DNA from: a virus
Direction: 5' to 3' (one strand)
Virus record (IMG/VR): IMGVR_UViG_3300032240_000659
Location: 1 to 64,000 of that record
Length of the DNA: 64,000 nt
The translations under genes were made by a program, and so were the position numbers. This document shows positions 1 through 8,382 of this stretch, in pieces (position 1 is the stretch's first letter; every line of letters starts with the position of its first letter). The notes under the pieces are model-generated. The model saw nothing but the letters and a program-made list of their open reading frames with translations, was not told the DNA's origin and made no database searches.

Positions 1-684
1 CTTAGTTGCCCATGCTTGATCTGCTGGACTCATGGCTGCATATATTGCAGCCTGTTTAGGATCATTAGCATACGGATTTGGTGCCGCCGCTGGTGCCGCT
101 GGTGCTGCCGCTGGTGCTGCCGCTGGTGCATTCGCAACAGCCGTTTGTTTGCTATTATCCCAAGTAGCGTTTGCATTTGGAGCAGTTGTTTGTCCGCCTG
201 TTGCCTTAGTACCGCCCCATGTTGGATCAAAAGCATGAGCACCTGCTTCATCGTCGGTGTTCATAGATGTTTGCGGAGCTGCCGCCGGTGCCGCCGGTGC
301 AGTAGCTGGCCCTTTTTCAGCGGCATTAAGATCAGCGGCTACTGCTTTTTCTGCATCAGTTTGTGTCGTTACATTAGGAAATTGTGCTTGAGCCGCTTGA
401 GTTGCAGGGCCCATAATACCATCAGCTTTAATCTTTGCACCAGCCGCAATCAATTTGTCTTGTAGTGCTTTTACATTAGGATCTGGTTGGGCTTTTGGTC
501 GGACTGGCGCTGGCTTAGCGCCTTGTCCTGCTACTGGAGCAGCTGGTTTTGCAACAGCAGTTGGGGAAGCTGCCGGTGCTGATGTTGTAGGATTTCCCAT
601 AGCATCGTAGCCGCCGTCTTCAATTAATTTTTCTTTTAAACGAAGTACATAGGCTTTTAGTTGTGATTCTGTAATCTTTTTCAT
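1..684 (-). CDS. Partial virion-associated protein with peptidoglycan-binding-like motif
   Basis: Open from the ATG at 684 to the window edge (228 codons, no stop), so the C-terminus is missing. The N-terminus (MKKITESQLKAYVLRLKEKL) is a charged helix. An Ala/Pro-rich linker follows. Around residues 68-103 lies a segment with the spacing of a PG_binding_1 domain: VKALQDKLIAAGAKIKADG, then IMGPAT and a final Phe. A second Ala/Pro-rich stretch has repeated APAA units. A GGAAAA ribosome site lies before the ATG, and the 756-aa gene stops 2 nt upstream, so the two are probably co-translated. A role in cell-wall contact is inferred from the motif only. Confidence 0.6.
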   Translation of the reverse strand, partial: MKKITESQLKAYVLRLKEKLIEDGGYDAMGNPTTSAPAASPTAVAKPAAPVAGQGAKPAPVRPKAQPDPNVKALQDKLIAAGAKIKADGIMGPATQAAQAQFPNVTTQTDAEKAVAADLNAAEKGPATAPAAPAAAPQTSMNTDDEAGAHAFDPTWGGTKATGGQTTAPNANATWDNSKQTAVANAPAAAPAAAPAAPAAAPNPYANDPKQAAIYAAMSPADQAWATK

Positions 685-685
685 A

Positions 686-2956
686 TTATTTTCCAAAGTT
701 AATTTTTTCTAATAACATTTTCATGCTGTCTTTTGCAGACGATTCTGACATTTTATTAGATATAGCATGGGCATGTGAACCAAAGTCTGGAACTTGGATT
801 TGTTCTTGTTCCATATGATCATGTCCTGGAACACCTGCTAATTTCATGATGTGCATGTGTTCTTGACTAGACGGATCCATCTTATCAATCATCGCAATAA
901 CTTGATGCACATCTTGTTCTGATGCATTAGGGAATTCGCCGTCCTTAAATCCTTTAATGATTTTTGTTTTAGCGCGAGTTCCGCCAATTGTAAAATTCTT
1001 TTGTTCTTTATTCCAGAAGCCTGAAATATATTTTGTCATTTGATCAATACCACTTTCGTTGCTACTATCTTCAGGTTCATCAAACCCACATTCCATTGGG
1101 GTCATTCCACATTCTTCAATAGCATCGTGCAATGTCATATGTTTTCCACCTAATGTAATAGGTGTGTCTAACTTTGCACCTGCTTTTTTTGCAGATTGAA
1201 TAGCTTTCATTAATCCTTGATGTGCTAAGTGTTTAGCTTGGCTGCTTCCGCCATGTCTTGCACCACTTTTATCAGTTACTGTACCTGAACTCTTTTTATA
1301 AGGTCCGTCAAACGGAACATCATCACTATTTTCAGCAACAGGTGCTGGCGGTTGCTGTTCTGGTGCAGCCGGTAGCGCCGCTTGTGGTGCTTCAGGTGCC
1401 GGTACTGGCGGTGCTTCAGGTGCGGGAGCCGGTACTGGCGGCATTTCTTGCTCACCTTCGCCCCCAAACTCTAACTGGCTAGCAACTTCTGGATCTTGTT
1501 GTAAAATAAATTGTTGTATTAATGGACGAACATCTAAATCTGCATCAATGTCACGTAAACTTAATAAAAATTCTGGATCATCAATCAAACCTTTTAGGCT
1601 ACCAACAGCATTGACGCCGTCTGGGCCACCTTTTAGCTCTTGATTCATAATTTTGTTTAATTTCTGTATAGCAACATTTCTTGCATCTTTGTTTGGACTA
1701 AAAATCTCGTCTTTGTCTTCACTAACAATGCTATCCATAAAACTTTCAAACTGATCTTCAGGGTCTAAAATAGCATCGTGCTTATAACGATCATTTGAGT
1801 CTTTTCTTTCCCAGTTTTTACCACCGTCGTCGTAGTCAGTCTTAGTATGTTTAATACCGTGTTTTGTTTTTTCAACTTTGCCGCCACGATGTGTAGTACC
1901 AGTTTCTTTATCACCGTCAAATATTTCATCTAATAAGTCGTCAACACCTACTTCTAATACTGGCAATTCTGATTCGTCAACAAACTTGGCAATATAAGGA
2001 AATACTGATTTTAATTCTTCATTAAATGTACGAATAGTTAAACGATCAATTAAATTGTTAACTAGTTCTTCAGGAAGAACTTGTTCTTCTGTAGCAGTAT
2101 ATGACTCTGCAAATGTTTTATAATATGCTTCTCTTTGTAAATTAGTTACTTCTTTTTTAATTTCTTCAATACGTTCTAACACACGACCTGTAACAGAACT
2201 CATTGCTTCGCTGAGTTGTTCTTGACGGCCAACATAATTTTTAAATTTACGTAAACCTGCTAATTCTTCTGATAGTCCAGTAATATGTTGTCCAATAGCA
2301 TCGTACGGGTTACCGCCAGCCTTAACATGTTCTGCTAGAGCACGAGCACCGTTAATATGTTTAAACGGATATCGGAAACGTTCTCCTACAGAATTTTCAA
2401 CATAAATGTTTTCAATGTACAAAGTACGCCCTGCTGGGATATCTGTATTAATTGGCTGGCTATGTTTAATAATTAAACGTGCTTCACCTAAGTCTTGGTA
2501 GCTAATCCTATTAGTACCGTAAAATTTACTTTCCATAACTGGCTGCGTTGTTGGCATAACTGGTAGTTCCTTACGCTTTGCTATAAAGCTATAATCTCTT
2601 TTATCTAGACCACTCTTACCAGTGTTTTCAATCTTAAAATTTAATAAACGATTTTTAGCAAATTGTTTAAATGACCTTATAAATTTAAATGCACCGTGAT
2701 GATTAGAGTTGTCATTGTCGTTGACTAAATCACCGCTAACTTGTACAACAACACCGTCGTCTTGATCTAAATTAATAGCGATTGTTCCTAACGGTTCGCC
2801 ATCTTCTTCGTATTCAAATTCGAAAAAACGAGCACGAGGAATATCTTGTTTCTTGCTTAAAACTTCTCCGTGTTCGTCCCCAATTTTAATGTTAGGGAAT
2901 CGATTCTGTATCTTTCCATACAGATCTAAAGCAATTTTGTCTAAATTAGCGTCCAT
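686..2956 (-). CDS. Large protein of unknown function, probably virion-associated
   Basis: 756 aa; I do not recognise the family with certainty. The N-terminal third is a mixed globular region (FEFEYEEDGEPLGTIAINL). The middle is charged and helical. A Pro/Ala/Glu-rich linker occupies about residues 505-545 (PVPAPAPEAPPVPAPEAPQ). A C-terminal part rich in His, Met and Lys contains EECGMTPMECGF. The EECGM motif recurs in the 256-aa protein two genes away. The gene starts 10 nt beyond the terminase stop. There is no Shine-Dalgarno sequence; instead GATAAATA ends 4 nt before the ATG. Its place beside gp17 and its late-type promoter suggest a structural or internal virion protein. Confidence 0.75.
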   Translation of the reverse strand: MDANLDKIALDLYGKIQNRFPNIKIGDEHGEVLSKKQDIPRARFFEFEYEEDGEPLGTIAINLDQDDGVVVQVSGDLVNDNDNSNHHGAFKFIRSFKQFAKNRLLNFKIENTGKSGLDKRDYSFIAKRKELPVMPTTQPVMESKFYGTNRISYQDLGEARLIIKHSQPINTDIPAGRTLYIENIYVENSVGERFRYPFKHINGARALAEHVKAGGNPYDAIGQHITGLSEELAGLRKFKNYVGRQEQLSEAMSSVTGRVLERIEEIKKEVTNLQREAYYKTFAESYTATEEQVLPEELVNNLIDRLTIRTFNEELKSVFPYIAKFVDESELPVLEVGVDDLLDEIFDGDKETGTTHRGGKVEKTKHGIKHTKTDYDDGGKNWERKDSNDRYKHDAILDPEDQFESFMDSIVSEDKDEIFSPNKDARNVAIQKLNKIMNQELKGGPDGVNAVGSLKGLIDDPEFLLSLRDIDADLDVRPLIQQFILQQDPEVASQLEFGGEGEQEMPPVPAPAPEAPPVPAPEAPQAALPAAPEQQPPAPVAENSDDVPFDGPYKKSSGTVTDKSGARHGGSSQAKHLAHQGLMKAIQSAKKAGAKLDTPITLGGKHMTLHDAIEECGMTPMECGFDEPEDSSNESGIDQMTKYISGFWNKEQKNFTIGGTRAKTKIIKGFKDGEFPNASEQDVHQVIAMIDKMDPSSQEHMHIMKLAGVPGHDHMEQEQIQVPDFGSHAHAISNKMSESSAKDSMKMLLEKINFGK

Positions 2957-2960
2957 GTTA

Positions 2961-2968
2961 TATTTATC
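2961..2968 (-). promoter_or_regulatory. Late promoter octamer GATAAATA abutting the 756-aa gene
   Basis: GATAAATA reads on the minus strand and overlaps the TGA stop of the terminase gene (2967-2969). Only four bases separate it from the ATG at 2956. It matches the T4 late consensus TATAAATA in 7 of 8 positions. By T4 spacing, transcription would start at about the start codon. Confidence 0.55.
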
Positions 2969-4556
2969 AGATACCAGAAATGAATATAGGAAGCGGAGGC
3001 TCCCAATCGTCGTCTAAATGTATGTCATTTACACTTAGGGTTTCAAAAACTGCGGGATCCCACTCTGCTAGCACTACACTCATACGTACTAACAGTAAAA
3101 GCGCACTAACTAAGTCGTCATGTTGCCCTTCTTTTGCTTTAAAAGTAATCCCGTTTGCTACAAATGTTTTTAATTCGCTAATTAACGGTTTACTGTATAA
3201 TTTCATCTTGTTTTCTTCAATTAAGAATTTAAGCCTAGAACAAGCTGAAATTTTAGTAGTATATGTAGTATTAAAACCCTTGCGAAATTTACGCACATGT
3301 CCTTTGCGTACAGGCTCACTTACAAAAAGCCCGGGAAAAGTTTCTTCCCCTAAGTCCTTAATAACAACTAAGGCAGCTTCGCCCACTGTGTTATTTTCAA
3401 CGCTCCAGTAAATGCTGTTAGGATGATCAGGACCTAGTGCGTCATCAATGTGACGTATAATATCTCTAAATAATTTAACTTGTCCTTGTATTGGAGTAAT
3501 GTTGTGCTGCCACTCTGCTACTTGTTCAAATGTAGGCAATTCAAATACTTCAATACCGGAATAATCGCCGCCTGTACCTAAGCTAGGATCTAGTGCAATT
3601 AGATATAAGTTTCCGGGTTTTGGTTCTTTATACCAGCGTACTTGGCCAACTCTGCTTTTAGGATCGCGGCCAAGTAGCTCTGCTAGTTTTAGTGAGCTAA
3701 TTAATGTTTCATCATAGACTAAGAATTCACAACCATACTCACGACGGAAACGTTCTTCACCAATACGCCCCATCTCAGTTTTCTTCCATTCTTCGTCACG
3801 ATCTGGGTGATCGCCCCATTCGCTTCTAAACCCAAAGAATCCATTACGACCAACAGTTGTTTCGTTTCCAAACTCGTCAAATTTATCTTGGCTTTCTTTC
3901 CAGATAGTGGCAAAGGTATCTTCGTCACTATTTGGCGTACTAGTAATAATTGCTCGTCCACCAGTTGCTAGTGTTGGCGATATGGAGGTCCAGAATTCTT
4001 CAGCAATGTTAGGTTGAACAAACGCAAACTCGTCACAGTATAATAGTGATATAGACATACCACGACCGGTTGTACCAGTAGTTGTTTGACTTACAATACG
4101 ACTACCATTGTCAAATTCTATACTGCCTTTATTGTAGCTAACTACCCCACAACGTATATGTTCGTCACATAATTCATATCCATAGCGAATACGTTGCATA
4201 ATTTCTTGAGCACCTGTGTATTTGTGCGCGGCAACTAGAATGGTCTGATCTGGGTGAAACATGGCAAACCAAAGCAAGTAAGCTGATGCACAAGTAGTCT
4301 TACCGCTTTGTCGAGGCAACATGTTTACATTAAATCGATTATCATGATAGCTGTGTAACAGCCCTACTTGGTATTCATATGGCGCAAATAATAACTTGCC
4401 TTTAACTGGGTGCTGAATATAGAAAAATTTCCTAGCAAAGTACAAATAACCTTCAGCGGGATCAGCACATTGCAACAAGTCTTGTACTTGTTCTTCTGTA
4501 AATTTTTCTTTTGTATGCGCTTTTTTTGTTAAAACGCCATCTAGTGATTTTGACAT
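2967..4556 (-). CDS. gp17: Terminase large subunit (DNA-packaging motor ATPase/nuclease)
   Basis: 529 aa. The protein pumps DNA into the prohead through the portal and cuts the concatemer. The N-terminal ATPase has Walker A PRQSGKTT at about residues 81-88, Walker B LLYCDE at about 171-176 and a coupling TST at about 205-207. The C-terminal RNase H-like nuclease shows the acidic motif LIALDPSLGTGGDYSG near residue 320 and a late HDDLVSALLL helix. Length is close to the T4 protein (610 aa). The start is an ATG without a Shine-Dalgarno sequence, 5 nt after a TGTAAATA octamer and directly downstream of a terminator. It therefore appears to be its own late transcription unit. The small subunit gp16 lies two genes upstream. 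Confidence 0.97.
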   Translation of the reverse strand: MSKSLDGVLTKKAHTKEKFTEEQVQDLLQCADPAEGYLYFARKFFYIQHPVKGKLLFAPYEYQVGLLHSYHDNRFNVNMLPRQSGKTTCASAYLLWFAMFHPDQTILVAAHKYTGAQEIMQRIRYGYELCDEHIRCGVVSYNKGSIEFDNGSRIVSQTTTGTTGRGMSISLLYCDEFAFVQPNIAEEFWTSISPTLATGGRAIITSTPNSDEDTFATIWKESQDKFDEFGNETTVGRNGFFGFRSEWGDHPDRDEEWKKTEMGRIGEERFRREYGCEFLVYDETLISSLKLAELLGRDPKSRVGQVRWYKEPKPGNLYLIALDPSLGTGGDYSGIEVFELPTFEQVAEWQHNITPIQGQVKLFRDIIRHIDDALGPDHPNSIYWSVENNTVGEAALVVIKDLGEETFPGLFVSEPVRKGHVRKFRKGFNTTYTTKISACSRLKFLIEENKMKLYSKPLISELKTFVANGITFKAKEGQHDDLVSALLLLVRMSVVLAEWDPAVFETLSVNDIHLDDDWEPPLPIFISGI

Positions 4557-4561
4557 AACTT

Positions 4562-4569
4562 TATTTACA
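4562..4569 (-). promoter_or_regulatory. Late promoter octamer TGTAAATA before gp17
   Basis: TGTAAATA reads on the minus strand, five bases before the terminase ATG at 4556. It differs from TATAAATA at one position. It touches the U-tract of the terminator at 4567-4597, so termination of the upstream unit and start of the terminase unit are back to back. Confidence 0.5.
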
Positions 4570-4597
4570 AAAAAAATAGCCCCCGAAGGAGCTATTT
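4567..4597 (-). terminator. Rho-independent terminator after the 256-aa gene
   Basis: On the minus strand a 10-bp stem (AAATAGCTCC with GGGGCTATTT, one G-U pair) closes a TTCG loop and is followed by a run of Ts. It lies 32 bases beyond the stop at 4629 and before gp17. Confidence 0.85.
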
Positions 4598-4628
4598 GGC
4601 ACTATAAACAGGTGCTAACTGCGACGAA

Positions 4629-5399
4629 TTAACTTCTTAGCATTTTAGCCAATTTAAGAATATCTGCAGATTCATTGACACCCTCGTCGTATTTGTTATA
4701 CTTGTCTCTAACTTTGTCTAAGTCTTTGCCTTCTTTCCCGGCTTTTGCAAGTGCTTGCATACCTTCTTTACCGTACTTTTCATAACCTTTGGCAGCACGA
4801 CTCATTGTCTTCTTTTCGCCTTCTTTTAAACGGCCATCAGCTTCTGCTGATTTTAACATGGCTGCACGATCAGCATAGCTACCGCGTTTGACATCTTTAG
4901 CGGCTTCTTTCTCGCCCTTAGTTGGATTTTTAACATGCTTTAGTGGATCAAATTTTCCTTCTTTATCTTTTTTACCTTCTTTAATCTCGTCGTACATTTG
5001 TGCTAAACGAGAAACTAATGCTTCTTGCATTGGATTGCCGCCACCATTTACTTTAGGGGCTTCATGTCCTTGACCGTGCATATCGTCTCCGGTTTGAGTA
5101 ATATCTTTGATATCCAATGTAACTGCACCACCATCGCCTTGCTTGGAATTTTCATATCCATCACCAAATAGCTTTTCAGCATCATGCGGATGTGGATTCA
5201 TAGGTTCTGCACCGTGCTCAATATTCTTTAAAATATTCATCAAATCTTTAATACCGCCAGATCCGTTACCATTCATGTTAACACTCATAGTAACACTGTC
5301 TTGTTGTCCAGGTACAGGCATTGGCATACCACATTCTTCAATAGGTGCTACACCTTCTTCAATATTTCTAATTTTTTGATATAAGTCTTGAAAGTTCAT
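4629..5399 (-). CDS. Unknown basic, Lys/Gly-rich protein next to terminase
   Basis: 256 aa from the ATG at 5399, which has an AAGGA ribosome site 7 nt upstream. A GTG at 5417 would add six residues inside the preceding gene and looks less likely. The N-terminus is MNFQDLYQKIRNIEEG, then EECGMPMPVPG, sharing EECGM with the 756-aa protein. The C-terminal half is dense in Lys, Glu and Gly, including AKAGKEGKDLDKVRDKYNKY. No enzyme motif is visible. It could be a DNA-interacting internal virion protein, but that is only inference from composition and position. A strong terminator follows it. Confidence 0.7.
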   Translation of the reverse strand: MNFQDLYQKIRNIEEGVAPIEECGMPMPVPGQQDSVTMSVNMNGNGSGGIKDLMNILKNIEHGAEPMNPHPHDAEKLFGDGYENSKQGDGGAVTLDIKDITQTGDDMHGQGHEAPKVNGGGNPMQEALVSRLAQMYDEIKEGKKDKEGKFDPLKHVKNPTKGEKEAAKDVKRGSYADRAAMLKSAEADGRLKEGEKKTMSRAAKGYEKYGKEGMQALAKAGKEGKDLDKVRDKYNKYDEGVNESADILKLAKMLRS

Positions 5400-5400
5400 A

Positions 5401-5991
5401 TTATTTTCCTTTGCCACTAATAGGGCTCTTAGTAGCAGGGAGTTTATCTGCTTTTACTGACTTTTCGGTTGGGACTTTCTTAGCTAAAAGTTTATCATTA
5501 ACACCTTTATATTGTGTTAATCCTACTTTATTTTTACCAAGTTCTTTCAATAAACTCATCTTTTGTTTATCGCCGACTAATGTTTGTCCATCAGTATCTT
5601 CAAGTTCTGGTTTTTCTAACAATGCTTCGCCTGATATTTCATCGTTAGCATGATTAATTTCTTCTTCTTCTTGTTCTTTTAAATTGCGTACTTTAATAGA
5701 ACTCAATAAAATATTGCAATGTTCTGCAACTAGGTCTCTAACTTCTAAACTAGTTGCAGGATATTCTGTACATACATCAAAAATAGTAACACCTACATTT
5801 TTAAGTGTAGGAAAATCTACTTGAGTTTCTTGTATTGGTGCGCTCTTACCGCTTGAGCAAGATTCAACTTTAAATTTAGACAGTGCTTCTTTAATCTTAG
5901 TAGCACAATCTTTTGGGCAATCGCCCGCAACTTTAACTTTAAACTCGTAAGTTTGTTTGCTTTCTATTAGATATTCTTTAAATGATTTCAT
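5401..5991 (-). CDS. Unknown protein, MKSFKEYL N-terminus, probably virion-associated
   Basis: 196 aa. The N-terminal MKSFKEYLIESKQ is a short amphipathic start of the kind common on structural proteins of T4-like phages. Residues about 14-100 look like a compact alpha/beta domain with four cysteines (GDCPKDC, ESCSSG, FDVC). The C-terminal half is charged and low in complexity and ends in Lys/Pro-rich sequence. An AGGA ribosome site lies 8 nt before the ATG. An AATAAATA late octamer (6010-6017) overlaps the gp16 stop. The next gene starts 2 nt past this stop, so translational coupling is likely. Function unknown. Confidence 0.7.
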   Translation of the reverse strand: MKSFKEYLIESKQTYEFKVKVAGDCPKDCATKIKEALSKFKVESCSSGKSAPIQETQVDFPTLKNVGVTIFDVCTEYPATSLEVRDLVAEHCNILLSSIKVRNLKEQEEEEINHANDEISGEALLEKPELEDTDGQTLVGDKQKMSLLKELGKNKVGLTQYKGVNDKLLAKKVPTEKSVKADKLPATKSPISGKGK

Positions 5992-6008
5992 TGTAGGATC
6001 CTGATATG

Positions 6009-6491
6009 TTATTTATTCATATTTTTAAGTTTTTCTAATAGACTGTTTCGATCTGTTAGTATGTATCCGTCACCTGTAATGTTAATACCATTGTCTTCAG
6101 CTTGTCCTGCATCTTGATCTAATTTCTGTTTTTTAAGTTGTAATTCTATCATTTTCAACTTTTTATCAATCTTAGCGGCTTTAGCATCAATAGCGTTTTT
6201 CAACATTCCACCAGCAACTTCAAAAATTCGACCGCTATAACGTGCTTCAACATTCATACCTAGATCCATTAGGTCGTCATAAGCATCTGTAGCACGTTGA
6301 GCAAGAGCATCAAACTCTGCATCACTTGCATCGCCTAATCCGTTAACTGCTGGAAGTGCGGCTGAAATTTTATCAAACTCACTCATGTCTCGTAAGAATG
6401 GTTGAGCTTCGGCTTTTTTAGCCTGCTTTTCTTCTGCTTTAACAATTTTTTTACTTTCGGGTAGATTTAGTAATTCTTCAAGTTTCTTCAT
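6009..6491 (-). CDS. gp16: Terminase small subunit
   Basis: 160 aa from the ATG at 6491 (a TTG at 6506 would add five residues). The central part, YDDLMDLGMNVEARYSGRIF followed by a basic helical MLKNAIDAKAAKIDKKLKMI stretch, has the organisation of gp16 proteins of T4-like phages: a helical core forming a ring that recognises packaging DNA and stimulates the gp17 ATPase. T4 gp16 has 164 aa, a close match in length. The gene lies between gp4 and an unknown gene, two genes from gp17. It starts 17 nt after the gp4 stop. No good Shine-Dalgarno sequence is visible, so coupling to gp4 translation is likely. Confidence 0.85.
   Translation of the reverse strand: MKKLEELLNLPESKKIVKAEEKQAKKAEAQPFLRDMSEFDKISAALPAVNGLGDASDAEFDALAQRATDAYDDLMDLGMNVEARYSGRIFEVAGGMLKNAIDAKAAKIDKKLKMIELQLKKQKLDQDAGQAEDNGINITGDGYILTDRNSLLEKLKNMNK
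6010..6017 (-). promoter_or_regulatory. Late promoter octamer AATAAATA overlapping the gp16 stop
   Basis: AATAAATA reads on the minus strand and contains part of the gp16 TAA (6009-6011). It lies 18 bases before the ATG at 5991, leaving room for the AGGA ribosome site. It may simply be the end of the gp16 coding sequence. Confidence 0.35.
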
Positions 6492-6508
6492 AACATTACT
6501 TATCAACT

Positions 6509-6937
6509 TTATTTGCTAAACATATCATTTTCGTTAACAATACGAAATTTAATACCTTGCTGTCTACACCAAATATTAGCTGCCGCCCATTTGGCTTGAT
6601 TCTTAACAAATTGTGCTTGATTATATTTGTTTTTACCTACACGTTCTAAAATGCTTTGGCTGGCTGGTTTAATTTCAATTAATTCAATGTGTATTTTATT
6701 ATTTTTATCAACATATTCTATAAAGAAATCTGGAACATATATAGTATGACGACCGGTTAACGGATCTCTATAAGGAATATTAACAGCTTCGCTTGCCCAC
6801 TTTGTTACACTTGGGTTAGTGTCGCAGAATCGCATAAAACTCCACTCCCAACTAGAACGATATACTGGCGCTTTCATACCAACATATTTTTCGGGGTGAG
6901 TTACCGTGTACTTGCCACGTGCAAATTTGCTAGCCAT
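6509..6937 (-). CDS. gp4: Head completion protein, TnsA/PD-(D/E)XK nuclease fold
   Basis: 142 aa, close to T4 gp4 (150 aa). T4 gp4 acts after packaging to finish the head before neck attachment. The sequence keeps the family pattern: YRSSWEWSFMRF near residue 26, YVPDFFIEY with Asp70, and ELIEIKPAS with Glu88 and Lys90. Together these form an E...D...ExK nuclease-like centre. The C-terminal part has FVKNQAKWAAANIWC and KFRIVNENDMF. It overlaps or abuts its neighbours on both sides, with the next gene 17 nt away and the preceding stop 1 nt before its start. Confidence 0.92.
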   Translation of the reverse strand: MASKFARGKYTVTHPEKYVGMKAPVYRSSWEWSFMRFCDTNPSVTKWASEAVNIPYRDPLTGRHTIYVPDFFIEYVDKNNKIHIELIEIKPASQSILERVGKNKYNQAQFVKNQAKWAAANIWCRQQGIKFRIVNENDMFSK

Positions 6938-6938
6938 A

Positions 6939-7307
6939 TTATACTAAGATGTTTCTACTTTCGTAGGTATCTGCTAGCGGTGCAATTCTATAGCCAAGTA
7001 AACTAATTTTTTCTCTATATGCGTTGAGAACTTGTGCAACTACTTGGCTTAATTGCACATCTGAAAGTGTTTTTAGTGTATCAATAAGTTGAAACACGTT
7101 GATATTATCAACACGAGCTTGGTTTAGTAGCACAATTGCTACACTTCGAGAACTATCTAAATCAAAATTTCTTTTTAAAAAAAATCCTAGAACTGCATCT
7201 ATTTGATTGCTAGGAAAGCTAATCTGATGTACAAAAAATTTATCAAAAAATTGTTTAACATCAGCTGAACTGTCGGATGCTTCTGGAAAAGGTAAATTTA
7301 TTGACAT
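6939..7307 (-). CDS. Small conserved T4-like structural protein of unknown role
   Basis: 122 aa. Its pattern (LPFPEASDSSADVKQFFDKF, then ISFPSNQIDAVLGFF and a helical VLLNQARVDNINVFQLIDTL) is one I associate with a small conserved protein in aquatic T4-like phages near gp4. No function is established to my knowledge. It is mostly alpha-helical, with no signal peptide or membrane segment. A weak AGG ribosome site precedes the ATG, 2 nt downstream of the previous stop. Its position between gp4 and a tail-tube-fold protein suggests a head-tail joining or baseplate role, as inference. Confidence 0.75.
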   Translation of the reverse strand: MSINLPFPEASDSSADVKQFFDKFFVHQISFPSNQIDAVLGFFLKRNFDLDSSRSVAIVLLNQARVDNINVFQLIDTLKTLSDVQLSQVVAQVLNAYREKISLLGYRIAPLADTYESRNILV

Positions 7308-7309
7308 GT

Positions 7310-8308
7310 TTAACCTAAATTAACTTTTGTTGCTATTGTTGAACTAGTTACCATAGGTGCTAACGGAAATACAATTCCTTGTATTCCACTTACACCTTGT
7401 ATTGCAGTTTGTATTACTGAACCACCATTTGATAACGCAGTAGCTCCGTTAGTAGGCAATTCTTTAGTATTTTGATAAGTGTTAATTTGTTTAGTTACAG
7501 TATTAAGGAAATCGCTTGCATTTCTCTGAAGATTAATACCGTTGGCAAAACTAGGACTTGCGGTGTCTAAAGTTCCGCCACTTATCAACGGGCTTGGTGT
7601 AAGGTCATAGTGTTCTAATCCAAATCCTATTGGCTCGCCTTGACTTACTTGCCCGTTACCATAGGCTACAGCTTCAAATGCAATACCCATAGATTTTTCG
7701 TTTATCTCATTTCCTTGATATTGTCCTGCGCCATGTGCCCAAGAAGTAATAACAGGATTCCTTAAGGTATAACTTACATATTCATGTTTTGCCATTTGAT
7801 AAATGGTAATACTATTAAAGAACGGTGCTGTACTTCTATTATCTAAACCATAGTGATTGTTGATAAAATCACTACTACGAGTTGCATTTCTATTATATGC
7901 ATCGCCTACATTTGCGCTGTTAGGATCTGCGTAGTAATATGTATAATAATTTTGCCACAGTTGATTAATTAAACTCATGTTATCGTCATGAAATTTAATA
8001 TTAATTGCTTCAAATTTATGTGTGATTTGTACAATTTTCTTCCTGTTGTACTGATTCATGGTTTCCGTAGACATTGTAAATTTAGGTAAGTCTACACTTT
8101 TAACCAGCATATTAATTTCATTTCTATGGCGCTGTACTAAGTCTATACTTTTTAATGCCGCAGAGTTAATGCTAAAACTAACATGAAAAAGAAATTTGCT
8201 TTTTGGGGCTAGTCTAAAATTATCGTCAACAAATAATCTACTTGCGTGTTGATAGTCACGCAAATTTATATGCGGATTAGGTTGTAGGTATTTAGATGTA
8301 TTAGCCAT
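7310..8308 (-). CDS. Tail-tube-fold virion protein, possibly gp54-like baseplate tube initiator
   Basis: 332 aa. The N-terminal half has the rhythm of tail tube domains: PKSKFLFHVSFSIN, VKSVDLPKFTM, IKFHDDN followed by an aromatic helix WQNYYTYYYAD, then FFNSITIYQMAKHEYVSYTL. In tube proteins the 'L.KFT..V' edge and 'I.FHDD' strand lead to a domain of this kind. T4 has gp19, gp48 and gp54 in this group. Its length fits gp54 (320 aa), but I cannot separate gp54 from gp48 or an unnamed paralog by eye. It follows gp19 behind a terminator and has its own abutting late promoter. Confidence 0.65.
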   Translation of the reverse strand: MANTSKYLQPNPHINLRDYQHASRLFVDDNFRLAPKSKFLFHVSFSINSAALKSIDLVQRHRNEINMLVKSVDLPKFTMSTETMNQYNRKKIVQITHKFEAINIKFHDDNMSLINQLWQNYYTYYYADPNSANVGDAYNRNATRSSDFINNHYGLDNRSTAPFFNSITIYQMAKHEYVSYTLRNPVITSWAHGAGQYQGNEINEKSMGIAFEAVAYGNGQVSQGEPIGFGLEHYDLTPSPLISGGTLDTASPSFANGINLQRNASDFLNTVTKQINTYQNTKELPTNGATALSNGGSVIQTAIQGVSGIQGIVFPLAPMVTSSTIATKVNLG

Positions 8309-8312
8309 ACAA

Positions 8313-8320
8313 TATTTATC
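8313..8320 (-). promoter_or_regulatory. Late promoter octamer GATAAATA abutting the 332-aa gene
   Basis: GATAAATA reads on the minus strand, four bases before the ATG at 8308. No Shine-Dalgarno sequence lies in the gap. The octamer sits 35 bases beyond a strong terminator, so the 332-aa gene appears to start an independent late unit. Confidence 0.6.
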
Positions 8321-8354
8321 TGATTAATAATGTATGCATTTAATGATCAGTCAT

Positions 8355-8382
8355 AAAAAAAGCTACCGAAGTAGCTTTTTTA
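8355..8382 (-). terminator. Rho-independent terminator after gp19
   Basis: Minus strand: an 11-bp stem AAAAAAGCTAC/GTAGCTTTTTT closes a TTCG loop, and its descending arm provides the U-tract. It begins right after the gp19 stop (8383-8385). Confidence 0.9.

Noticed and set aside
16-465. Cys/Arg-rich plus-strand frame at the left edge
   Set aside because: Antisense of the Ala/Pro-rich linker of the partial minus-strand gene; composition is not protein-like.
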